From an uncultured bacterium (GTDB lineage: Bacteria > Desulfobacterota > Desulfobaccia > Desulfobaccales > 0-14-0-80-60-11), in assembly GCA_937943575.1 (NCBI GenBank), contig CALEAV010000008.1, positions 1 to 64,000 on the forward strand: a stretch of 64,000 nt of DNA. The letters are read 5' to 3'. This document shows positions 26,935 through 35,130 of this stretch, in pieces (within the stretch, counting starts at the first letter, position 1; each line of letters begins with the position of its first letter). A program made the translations under genes and the position numbers. Under the pieces are notes generated by a model that saw only the letters and a program-made list of their open reading frames with translations, was not told where the DNA came from and ran no database searches.

Positions 26935-27149
26935 GCGAAGGCAGGCATCCCAAGGCTGAAGCGAGTCTCGTGATCGGGCCGGACCTGCAGGCGCATGTGC
27001 AGTGGGGGGAGGGGCCGGGGGACGCCGCTCCCTCCCCTGCCTCCCAGCCCCATTCCCCCCCCACTGGAAGGGGGAGGGCGGGAACGCCGGTCCCCGGCTT
27101 AATAAATTAAAGAGTCTTTAACTTTAACTTTTGGTAAGGAGAACCGTAT

Positions 27150-28829
27150 ATCAACAAGCCACTCGGCAATCTCATCGGTCTCAAGCATGAGCAGCTCAGG
27201 AGGCTGGAGCGGCTCTATCGCCGCCGGGTGCCGCCCCGGGAGCTTTTGACTCCGGAGCTGGCCCGCCAGCTCACGGAGATCTCCCACGACCTGCACCGTC
27301 AGGTGGGGCTGCTGGTGAACCGCAGCGGCCAGGTGGCCTATGTGCTGGTGGGGGATGCCAAGGGGCTGCTCATTCCGCCCCTCCCCCGGGAGCGGGGGGC
27401 CCGGGGCCGCCTCAAGGGTCTGCGCCTGCTCCACACCCACCTGGACGCCAGCCCCCTCACCCAGGACGACTTCATGGACCTGGCCCTGCTGAAGCTGGAC
27501 GCGGTGGCGGTGGTGGAGGTGACCCCTACGGGGCTGCCGGGGCGGGTGCAGGCGGCGCACCTCCTGCCCCGGGAGGTGGACGGCCGGGGCTGGGCCGTCC
27601 TGGACTACGATCATCCCGCCCGGGTGGATCTGGACTTTGCCGCCATGGTGGACTCCCTGGAGGAGGAGCTGGCCCGGGTCGGCTCCGAGGGGGGGGAGCG
27701 CCGGGCGGACCGGGCCATCCTCATCGGCGTCACCGGCAAAAACCGGCTGGAGGCGGAGGAATCCCTGGCGGAGCTGGCAGAGCTGGCCCGTTCCGCCGGC
27801 CTGGAGGTGGCCGCCTCCCTGCTCCAGAAGCGGGAGCGCTTCGACCCCCGCTTCCTCATGGGCAAGGGCAAGCTCATGGAGCTCATGCTCCAGGCCCTGC
27901 AATGGGGCTCTGACCTCCTCATCTTCGACGCCGAGCTCAGCCCCTCCCAAGTGCGCTCCATCACCGATCTCACCGACCTCCGGGTCATCGACCGCACCCA
28001 GCTGATTTTGGACCTCTTCGCCCAGCGGGCCCGGAGCCGGGAAGGCAAGCTGCAGGTGGAGATGGCCCAGGTGAAGTACCTCCTGCCGCGCCTCAGGGGC
28101 CGGGACGACTCGCTGTCCCGGCTCACCGGCGGCATCGGCGGTCGGGGGCCGGGGGAGACCAAGCTGGAGATCGACCGGCGGCGCATGCAGGAGCGGCTGC
28201 ACCGCCTGCAGCAGGAGCTGGGCCGGGTCCGGGCCGAACGCCGGGTGCGCCGGGAAGGGCGCAAGCGTCACCAGTTGCCCATCTTGTCTCTCATCGGCTA
28301 CACCAACGCCGGCAAATCCACCCTGTTCAACGCCCTCACCCATGCCCGGGTGCTGGCCGAGGACCGGCTCTTCGCCACCCTGGACCCCACCAGCCGCCGG
28401 CTGCGCTTCCCCCGGGAACGGGAGGTCATCATCACCGACACCGTGGGCTTCATCCGCAACCTGCCCCGGAACCTCCTGGAAGCCTTCAAGGCCACCCTGG
28501 AGGAGCTGGAGGAGGCCGACCTGCTCCTGCACGTCATCGACCTGGCCAACCCCCGCTTCCCGGAGCAGATCCAGGCGGTGGAGGGGATTTTGGCCGCCCT
28601 GGAGCTGGATCACAAACCGGTGCTGAAGATCTTCAACAAGATGGACCTGGTGCCGCCGGCCCTGGCGGCTTTGCAGTGCCGCATCCACGGGGGGGTGGCC
28701 GTCTCGGCCCTGGACCCGGAAACACTCCCGCCCCTCATTGCCCGGCTGGAGGAGAAAGTGGAGGAGATCCTGGCCCGGCCGCCGGAACCCCCGGAGGCGG
28801 CGGGACGCCGGGCGGCCGCGGAGGGCTGA
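27150..28829 (+). CDS. hflX: Ribosome-associated GTPase HflX, probable ATC start
   Basis: A GTPase of the Obg-HflX class that binds the large ribosomal subunit and splits stalled or heat-damaged ribosomes. About 559 residues. The HflX N-domain is followed by GGIGGRGPGETKLEIDRR, a helical hairpin, and the G domain with GYTNAGKST (G1), DTVGFI (G3) and NKMD (G4). The conserved family N-terminus (GNLIGLKHEQLRRLERLYRRR) begins before any ATG, GTG or TTG: an in-frame TAA is at 27135, AAGGAG at 27136-27141, and ATC at 27150. I therefore chose ATC; GTG 27228 would delete about 26 conserved residues. Confidence 0.93.
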   Translation: MNKPLGNLIGLKHEQLRRLERLYRRRVPPRELLTPELARQLTEISHDLHRQVGLLVNRSGQVAYVLVGDAKGLLIPPLPRERGARGRLKGLRLLHTHLDASPLTQDDFMDLALLKLDAVAVVEVTPTGLPGRVQAAHLLPREVDGRGWAVLDYDHPARVDLDFAAMVDSLEEELARVGSEGGERRADRAILIGVTGKNRLEAEESLAELAELARSAGLEVAASLLQKRERFDPRFLMGKGKLMELMLQALQWGSDLLIFDAELSPSQVRSITDLTDLRVIDRTQLILDLFAQRARSREGKLQVEMAQVKYLLPRLRGRDDSLSRLTGGIGGRGPGETKLEIDRRRMQERLHRLQQELGRVRAERRVRREGRKRHQLPILSLIGYTNAGKSTLFNALTHARVLAEDRLFATLDPTSRRLRFPREREVIITDTVGFIRNLPRNLLEAFKATLEELEEADLLLHVIDLANPRFPEQIQAVEGILAALELDHKPVLKIFNKMDLVPPALAALQCRIHGGVAVSALDPETLPPLIARLEEKVEEILARPPEPPEAAGRRAAAEG

Positions 28830-28891
28830 GAGGCGAAGCAGGCTGGGAGAGGGGGGCCAGGGGTCACCGACCTTTGCCCCCTCTCCCAGAC

Positions 28892-28925
28892 CCTCCCCCC
28901 CCACCCCATAGGGGGGGTGGGGAGG
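28892..28925. terminator. GC-rich hairpin between convergent hflX and hisB
   Basis: CCCCACCCC and GGGGTGGGG within longer C and G runs form a stable stem with a short ATAGGG loop. It lies in the 150-base gap where hflX and hisB converge, so it may stop transcription from both sides, but there is no clear T-run. Confidence 0.35.
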
Positions 28926-28982
28926 AGAGCTTGAGGAGAGGGCGGGGGCCTTCGGTCCCCCGGCCCTCCCCTTCAACTACCA

Positions 28983-29567
28983 TCAGAGCACGCCCTTGGT
29001 GGAGGGCACGCCCTGGGCCCGGGGTTCGGGCCGGGTGGCCTCGTCCAGGGCCCGGCCGGCGGCCTTGAAGACCGCCTCCATGATGTGGTGGGTGTTCTCG
29101 CCGTAGGGCACTTCGATGTGCAGGGTGATTCCCCCGTGCACGCTCACCGCCCGCCAGAATTCCTTGAGCATCTGAGGGTCCAGGCCCGCGCCGCCGGGAG
29201 GCAGTTTCACCTGGAAGTGCAAATAGGGCCGGTTGGAGAGGTCCAGGGTGACCTGGGCCAGGGCCTCGTCCATGGGCACCCGGGCGCTGCCGTAGCGGCG
29301 GATCCCCGGCCGCTGGGCCACGGCCTCCCGGAGGGCCTGCCCCAGGCAGATGCCCACATCCTCCACGGTATGGTGCTGGTCCACCTCCAGGTCGCCCTGC
29401 GCTTTGAGCCTCAGGTCGAAGTACCCGTGGGCGGCAAAGAGCGTCAGCATGTGGTCGAAGAAGGGGATGCCGGTGCTGATCTCCGCCTGCCCCTGGCCGT
29501 CCAGCTCCAGGGTGAGGTCAATGTCGGTCTCCCGGGTGGTGCGTCGGACCCGGCTTTGAGGACTCAT
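28983..29567 (-). CDS. hisB: Imidazoleglycerol-phosphate dehydratase
   Basis: A 194-residue enzyme of histidine synthesis (imidazole-glycerol phosphate to imidazole-acetol phosphate). Metal-binding repeats are intact: STGIPFFDHMLTLFAAHG, DQHHTVEDVGI, and ENTHHIMEAVFKAAGRAL. Met 29567 starts the conserved RRTTRETDI region; the upstream extension is low-complexity. It has no phosphatase domain, unlike the E. coli bifunctional enzyme. It is a lone his gene here, running toward hflX and divergent from the DUF1573 gene. Confidence 0.96.
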   Translation of the reverse strand: MSPQSRVRRTTRETDIDLTLELDGQGQAEISTGIPFFDHMLTLFAAHGYFDLRLKAQGDLEVDQHHTVEDVGICLGQALREAVAQRPGIRRYGSARVPMDEALAQVTLDLSNRPYLHFQVKLPPGGAGLDPQMLKEFWRAVSVHGGITLHIEVPYGENTHHIMEAVFKAAGRALDEATRPEPRAQGVPSTKGVL

Positions 29568-29737
29568 GGGCGCTCCTCTCCTGGCCGCCCCCTGGCGGCG
29601 CCCCTGGGGGCCCGGCAGGCCCGAGGCATGCCCCCGGGTTCTTCCCCCCAATTGGACAGACTATTCTACCACGGTGGGGCCCGTCAGAGACACCTTGGGA
29701 CCCCTTTTTCCTTTCTCCGGCCCCTCAGGTTTATGGT

Positions 29738-30493
29738 ATGATGGATGGCAAGAAAGATAAAGGTTGGCTGCCGCTGCTTATGCCAAAAACCGTTATCCGC
29801 TCCTTGTGTGTGGCCTGCCTCGCTCTGGCGCTTTCCCTGCCGGTTTGTCCCCTGAATGCCCAGGAACGGCCCCGGGCGGTCTTTCCGGAGACCAGCCGGG
29901 ATTTCGGGGAGTTCATCCAGGACCGGGAGCAGCGTCACGACTTTGTGGTGCGCAACCCCGGCACGGCGCCCCTGAAAATCCTGGAGGTGGACCCGGACTG
30001 CGCCTGCACGGTGCCCTCCTACGACAAGGAAATCCCCCCCGGGGGGGAAGGCCGCATCACCCTGGCCCTCCAGCCGTATTCGGTCCTCAAGGAATTCATC
30101 AAGAAGACCCGGATCCGCACCAATGACCCCGACACCCCCCAGGTGGTGCTGGTGCTGACGGGGGTCTCCAAGCCGGTGCTGGAGATCCTTCCCAGCCACA
30201 TTGTGCGCTTCAAGGGGCCGGTCAGCCAAGCCCATGAGGCCAGGGTCAGGGTGCTCTCCCACGGGGAGAAGCCCCTGGAGATCCGGGAGGTGCGCAACTC
30301 CCTGCCGGACAGGGTGCAGGTGGCGGTCACTGCCACGACCCCGGGGAGGGAATTTCTCGTCACGGTGAAAAACGTGGCCCAAGATCCGGGGCACTACGCC
30401 GGCCGCATTGAGCTGGCCACCAACTATGAGAACCGGCCCCGGCTGAACCTGAGGGTATTTGCGGACCTGGGCCCGCCGGCGGAAAAGCGGTAG
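29738..30493 (+). CDS. Exported DUF1573 domain protein
   Basis: A 251-residue protein. A signal peptide (VIRSLCVACLALALSLP, cleavage near NAQ) leads into a DUF1573 Ig-like domain (DFGEFIQDREQRHDFVVRNPGTAPL), where LEVDPDCACTVP carries the typical Cys pair. A second Ig-like domain follows. Such proteins are periplasmic and probably structural or binding modules; the partner is unknown. ATG 29738 is near a weak AGG site; ATG 29780 would start closer to the signal peptide. Its last 70 bases overlap the end of the convergent lipoprotein gene. Confidence 0.85.
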   Translation: MMDGKKDKGWLPLLMPKTVIRSLCVACLALALSLPVCPLNAQERPRAVFPETSRDFGEFIQDREQRHDFVVRNPGTAPLKILEVDPDCACTVPSYDKEIPPGGEGRITLALQPYSVLKEFIKKTRIRTNDPDTPQVVLVLTGVSKPVLEILPSHIVRFKGPVSQAHEARVRVLSHGEKPLEIREVRNSLPDRVQVAVTATTPGREFLVTVKNVAQDPGHYAGRIELATNYENRPRLNLRVFADLGPPAEKR

Positions 30494-31044
30494 AGGAGCA
30501 TCTGGTTCACCCACCGCCGGGCGGCCTCCCGGAAAAGCTGTCGGAGCAGGAGCTGGGTCTCCTGGGGGGCCGGGGGCCCGGGGGCCAGGGGGGAGGTGAG
30601 GGAGAGGGCATCCCGGAAGGCAAACAGCGGCCGGCCGCCCCGGGAGATGGTGCCGGAGAGGCTCAGGGAGGCGGAGATCCGGCCCCTCAGCCAGCGGAAG
30701 GCCCGGGAGACCTCCAGGCGATGGATAATCAGGCAGACCTCGTACTCGCCGGGGGCGGAGTGCACCGCCAGGCCGTTGGCCGTCAGCGCTTGGCTGACTT
30801 CCGACTCCAGAAGCCGGGCCACGCTCCCGGGCTCGGCGCCGCTGGCGGCCTCCACCCGGATGGGGGCCAAATGGTAGCGGCCAGCGGTGGGCTCAAAATC
30901 GGGGGCGGCATAAAATTCCCGCACATACCGGCCAGGGCCAAGCTCCACCCCGGGAGGCTCCGGGGGCAGGGAGGGGCGCAGGCACCCCGCAGCCAAAAAC
31001 AGACCGAGGCAGAGAGAGGACAGAAGAGATCCACGGCGCCTCAT
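30424..31044 (-). CDS. Lipoprotein of unknown function, convergent-overlapping
   Basis: A 206-residue lipoprotein. Its N-terminus MRRRGSLLSSLCLGLFLAAGC has an n-region of Arg, a hydrophobic core and a lipobox LAAG/C, so it should be a lipid-anchored envelope protein. The body has several alternating beta strands (YEVCLIIHRLEVSRAFRW, ISASLSLSGTI), somewhat like DUF4136/LptE-type small lipoproteins, but no family is certain. ATG 31044 follows CAAGG. The long open frame further upstream on this strand is a shadow of the fbp and potassium-channel genes. The 3' end overlaps the DUF1573 gene by 70 bases. Confidence 0.8.
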   Translation of the reverse strand: MRRRGSLLSSLCLGLFLAAGCLRPSLPPEPPGVELGPGRYVREFYAAPDFEPTAGRYHLAPIRVEAASGAEPGSVARLLESEVSQALTANGLAVHSAPGEYEVCLIIHRLEVSRAFRWLRGRISASLSLSGTISRGGRPLFAFRDALSLTSPLAPGPPAPQETQLLLRQLFREAARRWVNQMLLYRFSAGGPRSANTLRFSRGRFS

Positions 31045-31051
31045 GCCTTGT

Positions 31052-31064
31052 GGTGTATCACACC
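31052..31064. promoter_or_regulatory. Palindrome in the divergent lipoprotein/fbp promoter region
   Basis: GGTGT-ATC-ACACC, a perfect 5-base inverted repeat inside the 72-base gap between the minus-strand lipoprotein gene and the plus-strand fructose-bisphosphatase fusion. It could be an operator for either gene; no protein is identified. Confidence 0.3.
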
Positions 31065-31116
31065 CCGGCGCCTGGATGCCACGACAATCTTTTGAGCTCG
31101 AACCGAAGGAGGTCCC

Positions 31117-33030
31117 ATGGCGACGGAACGACTCACTCTTTCTGTGATCAAGGCGGATGTGGGCGGTTGGGTGGGACATTGCACCTCCCACCCGGACATG
31201 CTGGCGCTGGCCAGGGAGCACCTGGACAAAGCCGTGGCCCGGGGTCTTTTGGCCGACGGCCAGGTGCTGAATGTGGGCGACGACGTCGAGCTCATCATGA
31301 CCCACTACCGGGGGGAGAATGACTCCGCCGTTCATGAACTCGCCTGGAACACCTTCATGGACCTCACCCGCCTGGCCCGGCAGCTGAAGCTCTATGGCGC
31401 CGGCCAGGATATGCTGGTGGACAGCTTCTCCGGCAATGTCAAGGGCATGGGCCCCGGGGTGGCGGAGATCTCCTTCGTGGAACGCCAAAGCGAGCCCGTG
31501 GTCATCTTCATGGCGGACAAGACCTCCCCCGGCGCCTGGAACCTGCCGCTGTTTCGCATCTTCGCCGACCCCTTCAACACCGCCGGCCTGGTCATCGACC
31601 CCTCCATGCACCGGGGCTTCCGCTTCCGGGTGCTGGACATCTTTGAAAACAAGGAATGGATCCTCTCCTGCCCGGAGGACATGTACGACCTGCTGGTGCT
31701 GGTGGGGGCCTCCGGCCGCTATCTCATCGAGTGCGTGCAGCGCAAGCGGGACAACGAGGTGGCGGCGGTGGCCTCCTCCCAGAAGCTGGGCCTCATTGCC
31801 GGCCGCTACGTGGGCAAGGACGACCCGGTGCTCATCGTCCGCTGCCAGTCGGGGTTTCCGGCGGTGGGCGAGGTGCTGGAGCCCTTCGCCTTCCCGCACC
31901 TGGTGGAGGGCTGGATGCGGGGCTCCCACCACGGCCCCCTGATGCCGGTGGGCTTCGCCGACGCCCGGCCCATCCGCTTTGACGGCCCGCCCCGGGTGAT
32001 CGCCGCCGGCTACCAGATCTCCGACGGCAAGCTTCTGGGCCCGGTGGACCTGTTCAGCGACGTGGCCTACGACGAGGCCCGGCGCAAGGCCTGCGAGATC
32101 GCCACCTACATGCGGTGCCACGGGCCCTTCGAGCCGCACCGCTTGGGTCTGCATGAGATGGAATACACCACCCTGCCCCAGGTGATGGCCTTCATCTTTG
32201 AGAAATCGGCCATCCCCCGCCGGGGCGATCTGGAGGAGCAGCTCAAGGCCAAATACCCGCATCTCAGGGAGGTGCGGGTGGTGGAGCCCGGGGCCCGGGA
32301 CCTGGACGCCATCCAGAAGACCATCGCCCGGGAGGGGGCCCACTACCTGGAGGAGGTGGTGCCGCCCGGCGCCAGAATCGGGCTTTCCGGGGGCAAGACC
32401 CTGTATTATCTCATCACCTATCTGGAGCCGGGCAAGCTCACCGGTTTGCACCTCTATCCCCTGACCCTGACCCCCATCCTCACCATGCCCGGGCTCACCG
32501 CCAACGCCCTGGTGGGGATGATGAGCACCAAATACCCGGATGCCACCGCCATCAACCTGCCCTCCATCCCGGGGCTGTCCCAGGAGGAGTACGAGCAGCA
32601 GATGGCCGCCAACCCCGAGCTCCTGAAGAACTACAAGGAGATCTGGGAGGTGGACTTCATGCTCCTGGGCATCGGCTACCTCACCGGGCCGCTGCCGGGC
32701 TTCCGGGCCCTGGCCACCCAGGAGCTGGGTCTCACCGCCGAGGACCTGGCGGCCAAGGGAGTGGTGGGGGAGATCAACCACACCCCCATCAACGCCGACG
32801 GCGAGCCCCTGCTGGACTCGGAGGATCCGGACCTCCAGGCTTTGCTGCGCCGGGTCATTGCAGTCAAAGCGCCGGACCTCAGGGAGCGGGCCCAGCGGGA
32901 GGACCGCACCCTCATCGCCGTGGCCGGCGGGCTGGAGAAGGTGGCGGCCATCCGGGCCTGTCTCAAGGGGCGCTACTTCAACGTCTTCATCACCGACGCC
33001 TACACCGCCCAGGAGCTGCTGCAGAGCTGA
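31117..33030 (+). CDS. fbp: FBP aldolase/phosphatase fused to a SorC/CggR-type sugar-binding domain
   Basis: A 637-residue fusion. Residues 1-365 are an archaeal-type bifunctional fructose-1,6-bisphosphate aldolase/phosphatase: metal ligands in KADVGGWVGHCTSHP, the VGDDVELIMTH pair (D55, D56), ADKTSPGAWN, and GPFEPHRLGLHEMEYTTLP. This is a gluconeogenic enzyme. Residues about 370-637 form a complete SorC/DeoR-type sugar-phosphate sensor domain (IGLSGGKTLYYLI, VVGEINHTPINADGEPL, LIAVAGGLEKVAAI, VFITDAYTAQELL) without any HTH. In CggR this domain binds FBP, so allosteric self-regulation by FBP is a strong inference. GAAGGAGGT precedes the ATG. Confidence 0.93.
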   Translation: MATERLTLSVIKADVGGWVGHCTSHPDMLALAREHLDKAVARGLLADGQVLNVGDDVELIMTHYRGENDSAVHELAWNTFMDLTRLARQLKLYGAGQDMLVDSFSGNVKGMGPGVAEISFVERQSEPVVIFMADKTSPGAWNLPLFRIFADPFNTAGLVIDPSMHRGFRFRVLDIFENKEWILSCPEDMYDLLVLVGASGRYLIECVQRKRDNEVAAVASSQKLGLIAGRYVGKDDPVLIVRCQSGFPAVGEVLEPFAFPHLVEGWMRGSHHGPLMPVGFADARPIRFDGPPRVIAAGYQISDGKLLGPVDLFSDVAYDEARRKACEIATYMRCHGPFEPHRLGLHEMEYTTLPQVMAFIFEKSAIPRRGDLEEQLKAKYPHLREVRVVEPGARDLDAIQKTIAREGAHYLEEVVPPGARIGLSGGKTLYYLITYLEPGKLTGLHLYPLTLTPILTMPGLTANALVGMMSTKYPDATAINLPSIPGLSQEEYEQQMAANPELLKNYKEIWEVDFMLLGIGYLTGPLPGFRALATQELGLTAEDLAAKGVVGEINHTPINADGEPLLDSEDPDLQALLRRVIAVKAPDLRERAQREDRTLIAVAGGLEKVAAIRACLKGRYFNVFITDAYTAQELLQS

Positions 33031-33057
33031 GCCGGCGATGGCGGCGGTCTCCCGGGT

Positions 33058-34059
33058 ATGGCCATGGTGACTCCGCAGCAGGTGCTGTTCCTCGGCGCGG
33101 TGCTCGGTGCCACCATCCTCCTGGGCAGCCTGGGGTATGTGTGGGTGGAGGGCTGGGGCTTCTTCGACGCCCTCTACATGACGGTGATCACCCTGACCAC
33201 CGTGGGCTACGGCGAGGTGAGGCCCCTCACCCCCGCCGGCCGGGCCTATACCATGGTCCTGGCGGTCTCCGGGGTGGGGGTGATGCTCTACGTGGTGGGC
33301 GTCCTGGCCCGGGTGGTGGTGGAGGGGGAGATCCGGGAGGTCCTGGGAAAGCGCAAATTGCAGAAGCGACTGCAGCGGCTGAAGGATCATTACATCATCT
33401 GCGGCTACGGCCGCATCGGGGAGATCATCGTCCGGCAGCTGGCCCAGGCCGGGGTGCCCCTGGTGGTGGTGGAGAACCACCCCGAGGCCCTCAGCCGCCT
33501 GGAGGCCGCCGGCTTCAACTACGTGGCCGGGGATGCCACCCGGGAGGAGGTGCTCCTGGAGGCGGGCATCGAGCGGGCCAAGGGGCTGGTGGCGGTGGTG
33601 CGCTCGGACGCCGGCAATGTCTATATCGTCCTCACCGCCCGCAGCCTCAACCCCCGCCTGTATATCGTGGCCCGGGGGGAGGAGCCGGGCTCCCGCCAGA
33701 AGCTCCTGCGGGCCGGGGCCGACCGGGTGGAGTCGCCCTATGAGATGGGCGGCACCAAGATGGCCCAGTCCATCCTGCGGCCCACGGTGGTCACCTTCAT
33801 GGAGCTGGCCATGCACCAGGGGGTGGAGTGGAGCATGGAGGAGATCGCCATCGGACTCCACTCCCCCCTCATCGGCGTGCCCCTGAAGGACACCGGCATC
33901 CGCCGGGAGCTCAATCTCATCCTGGTGGCCATCAAGCGGGCCGACGGGGAGCTCATCTTCAACCCCACGCCCGACACCGCCCTGCTGGCGGGGGACACCG
34001 TCATCGCGGTGGGCATGCGGCAGAACCTGGAGGCCCTGGAGCGCATCGCCGGACAATAG
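33058..34059 (+). CDS. RCK-gated potassium channel (MthK-like)
   Basis: A 333-residue two-transmembrane K+ channel. The pore helix and selectivity filter TVGYGE (residues 48-53) lie between an N-terminal helix and a second one (AVSGVGVMLYVVGVLARV). A TrkA-N/RCK Rossmann domain follows (HYIICGYGRIGEIIVRQLAQ; GDATREEVL) and then a TrkA-C domain (LNLILVAIKRADGELIFNP). RCK domains assemble into a gating ring that opens with Ca2+ or nucleotides in relatives. It starts 28 bases after the fbp fusion stop, so the two genes are probably co-transcribed. Confidence 0.93.
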   Translation: MAMVTPQQVLFLGAVLGATILLGSLGYVWVEGWGFFDALYMTVITLTTVGYGEVRPLTPAGRAYTMVLAVSGVGVMLYVVGVLARVVVEGEIREVLGKRKLQKRLQRLKDHYIICGYGRIGEIIVRQLAQAGVPLVVVENHPEALSRLEAAGFNYVAGDATREEVLLEAGIERAKGLVAVVRSDAGNVYIVLTARSLNPRLYIVARGEEPGSRQKLLRAGADRVESPYEMGGTKMAQSILRPTVVTFMELAMHQGVEWSMEEIAIGLHSPLIGVPLKDTGIRRELNLILVAIKRADGELIFNPTPDTALLAGDTVIAVGMRQNLEALERIAGQ

Positions 34060-34129
34060 CGGGGCGGCGGGAGGAGATCCCGACAAAAAAGAACAAGGCG
34101 CCATCCTGATTTCCGACGAGGAGGACACT

Positions 34130-34843
34130 ATGGCGGCGACGATCGGACGCAAGGTTGCCATCACCTATTACGGCCATGCGGCCTTCAAGCTTTCCGGCCA
34201 GGGGGTGAGCCTGGCCATCGACCCCTGGCTCAGCAATCCCCAGCGCACCACCCCCATCAGCGAGGTGGGCCCGCTGCACTACATCCTGGTGACCCACGGC
34301 CACGGCGACCATGTGGGGGAGACGGTGCCCCTGGCGCAGGCCACCGGGGCCACGGTGGTGGCCATCCACGAGCTCTCCCAGATTCTTCTGGGGATGGGGG
34401 TGGCCAAGGTGGTGGGCATGAACAAGGGCGGCTCCTTTGCCGCCGACGGCCTGACCATCACCATGACCCAGGCGGTGCACTCCTCCACCGCCGAGGTGGA
34501 GGGGCAGATGGTGGCGGCCGGCGACCCGGTGGGCTTTGTGGTGCGCTTCCCCGACGGCTTCACCGTCTACCACGCCGGGGACACCGCCGTCTTCCGGGAC
34601 ATGGAGCTCATCCGGGAGCTCTACCGGCCGGAGCTGGTGATGCTCCCCATCGGCAGCCACTACGTCATGAACCCGGCGGAGGCGGCCTATGCCTGCCGGC
34701 TGCTCACCCCCCGGTGGGTCATCCCCATGCACTACGGCACCTTCCCGGTGCTCACCGGCACCCCGGAGGAGCTGGCGCAGCACCTCAAGGACCTGCCCGG
34801 GATTCAGATCCTGTCCCTCAAGCCCGGGGAGACAGTGGAATAA
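34130..34843 (+). CDS. UPF0173 metal-dependent hydrolase (metallo-beta-lactamase fold)
   Basis: A 237-residue MBL-fold protein. The zinc motif THGHGDHVG, the later VYHAGDTAVF Asp and MNPAEAAYA/IPMHYGTFP His complete the metal site and define UPF0173 (YtkL type). The substrate is unknown in the family. GACGAGGAGGACACT precedes the ATG. It lies 70 bases after the potassium channel gene, in the same direction, and may share its transcript. Confidence 0.92.
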   Translation: MAATIGRKVAITYYGHAAFKLSGQGVSLAIDPWLSNPQRTTPISEVGPLHYILVTHGHGDHVGETVPLAQATGATVVAIHELSQILLGMGVAKVVGMNKGGSFAADGLTITMTQAVHSSTAEVEGQMVAAGDPVGFVVRFPDGFTVYHAGDTAVFRDMELIRELYRPELVMLPIGSHYVMNPAEAAYACRLLTPRWVIPMHYGTFPVLTGTPEELAQHLKDLPGIQILSLKPGETVE

Positions 34844-35130
34844 CGGGGGTGGGGTCGGATGGGTGGGGCAGCCGCCCCGGCCCCCCGGTATCGTCAGACT
34901 GTGGGAAAGGGCGTGAGGGAATGGGGGCGGGGACTCGCTTTTGCCCTGTCTTCCGGACCCGCTCCCCGGGCCATGACGGCCGGAGGTGACGGGGGCCGGA
35001 AGGGAAGGGCGGGGGGAGGGTGGAGGCCGCTGGCCTCCCGGCTTTCCCCTGAAGGATCACTGGCGCCCCAGCCTATTCTTAGGAGGAGGCAGGAGGGGGA
35101 GCGTTTGCCTTCCCCTTCTTGGGAGCAGGG

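Noticed and set aside
30424-34164. A 1246-residue minus-strand open frame
   Set aside because: Only the last 206 residues, from ATG 31044, look like a protein (signal peptide, lipobox). The rest is His/Gly/Leu low-complexity sequence antisense to the fbp fusion and potassium channel genes.
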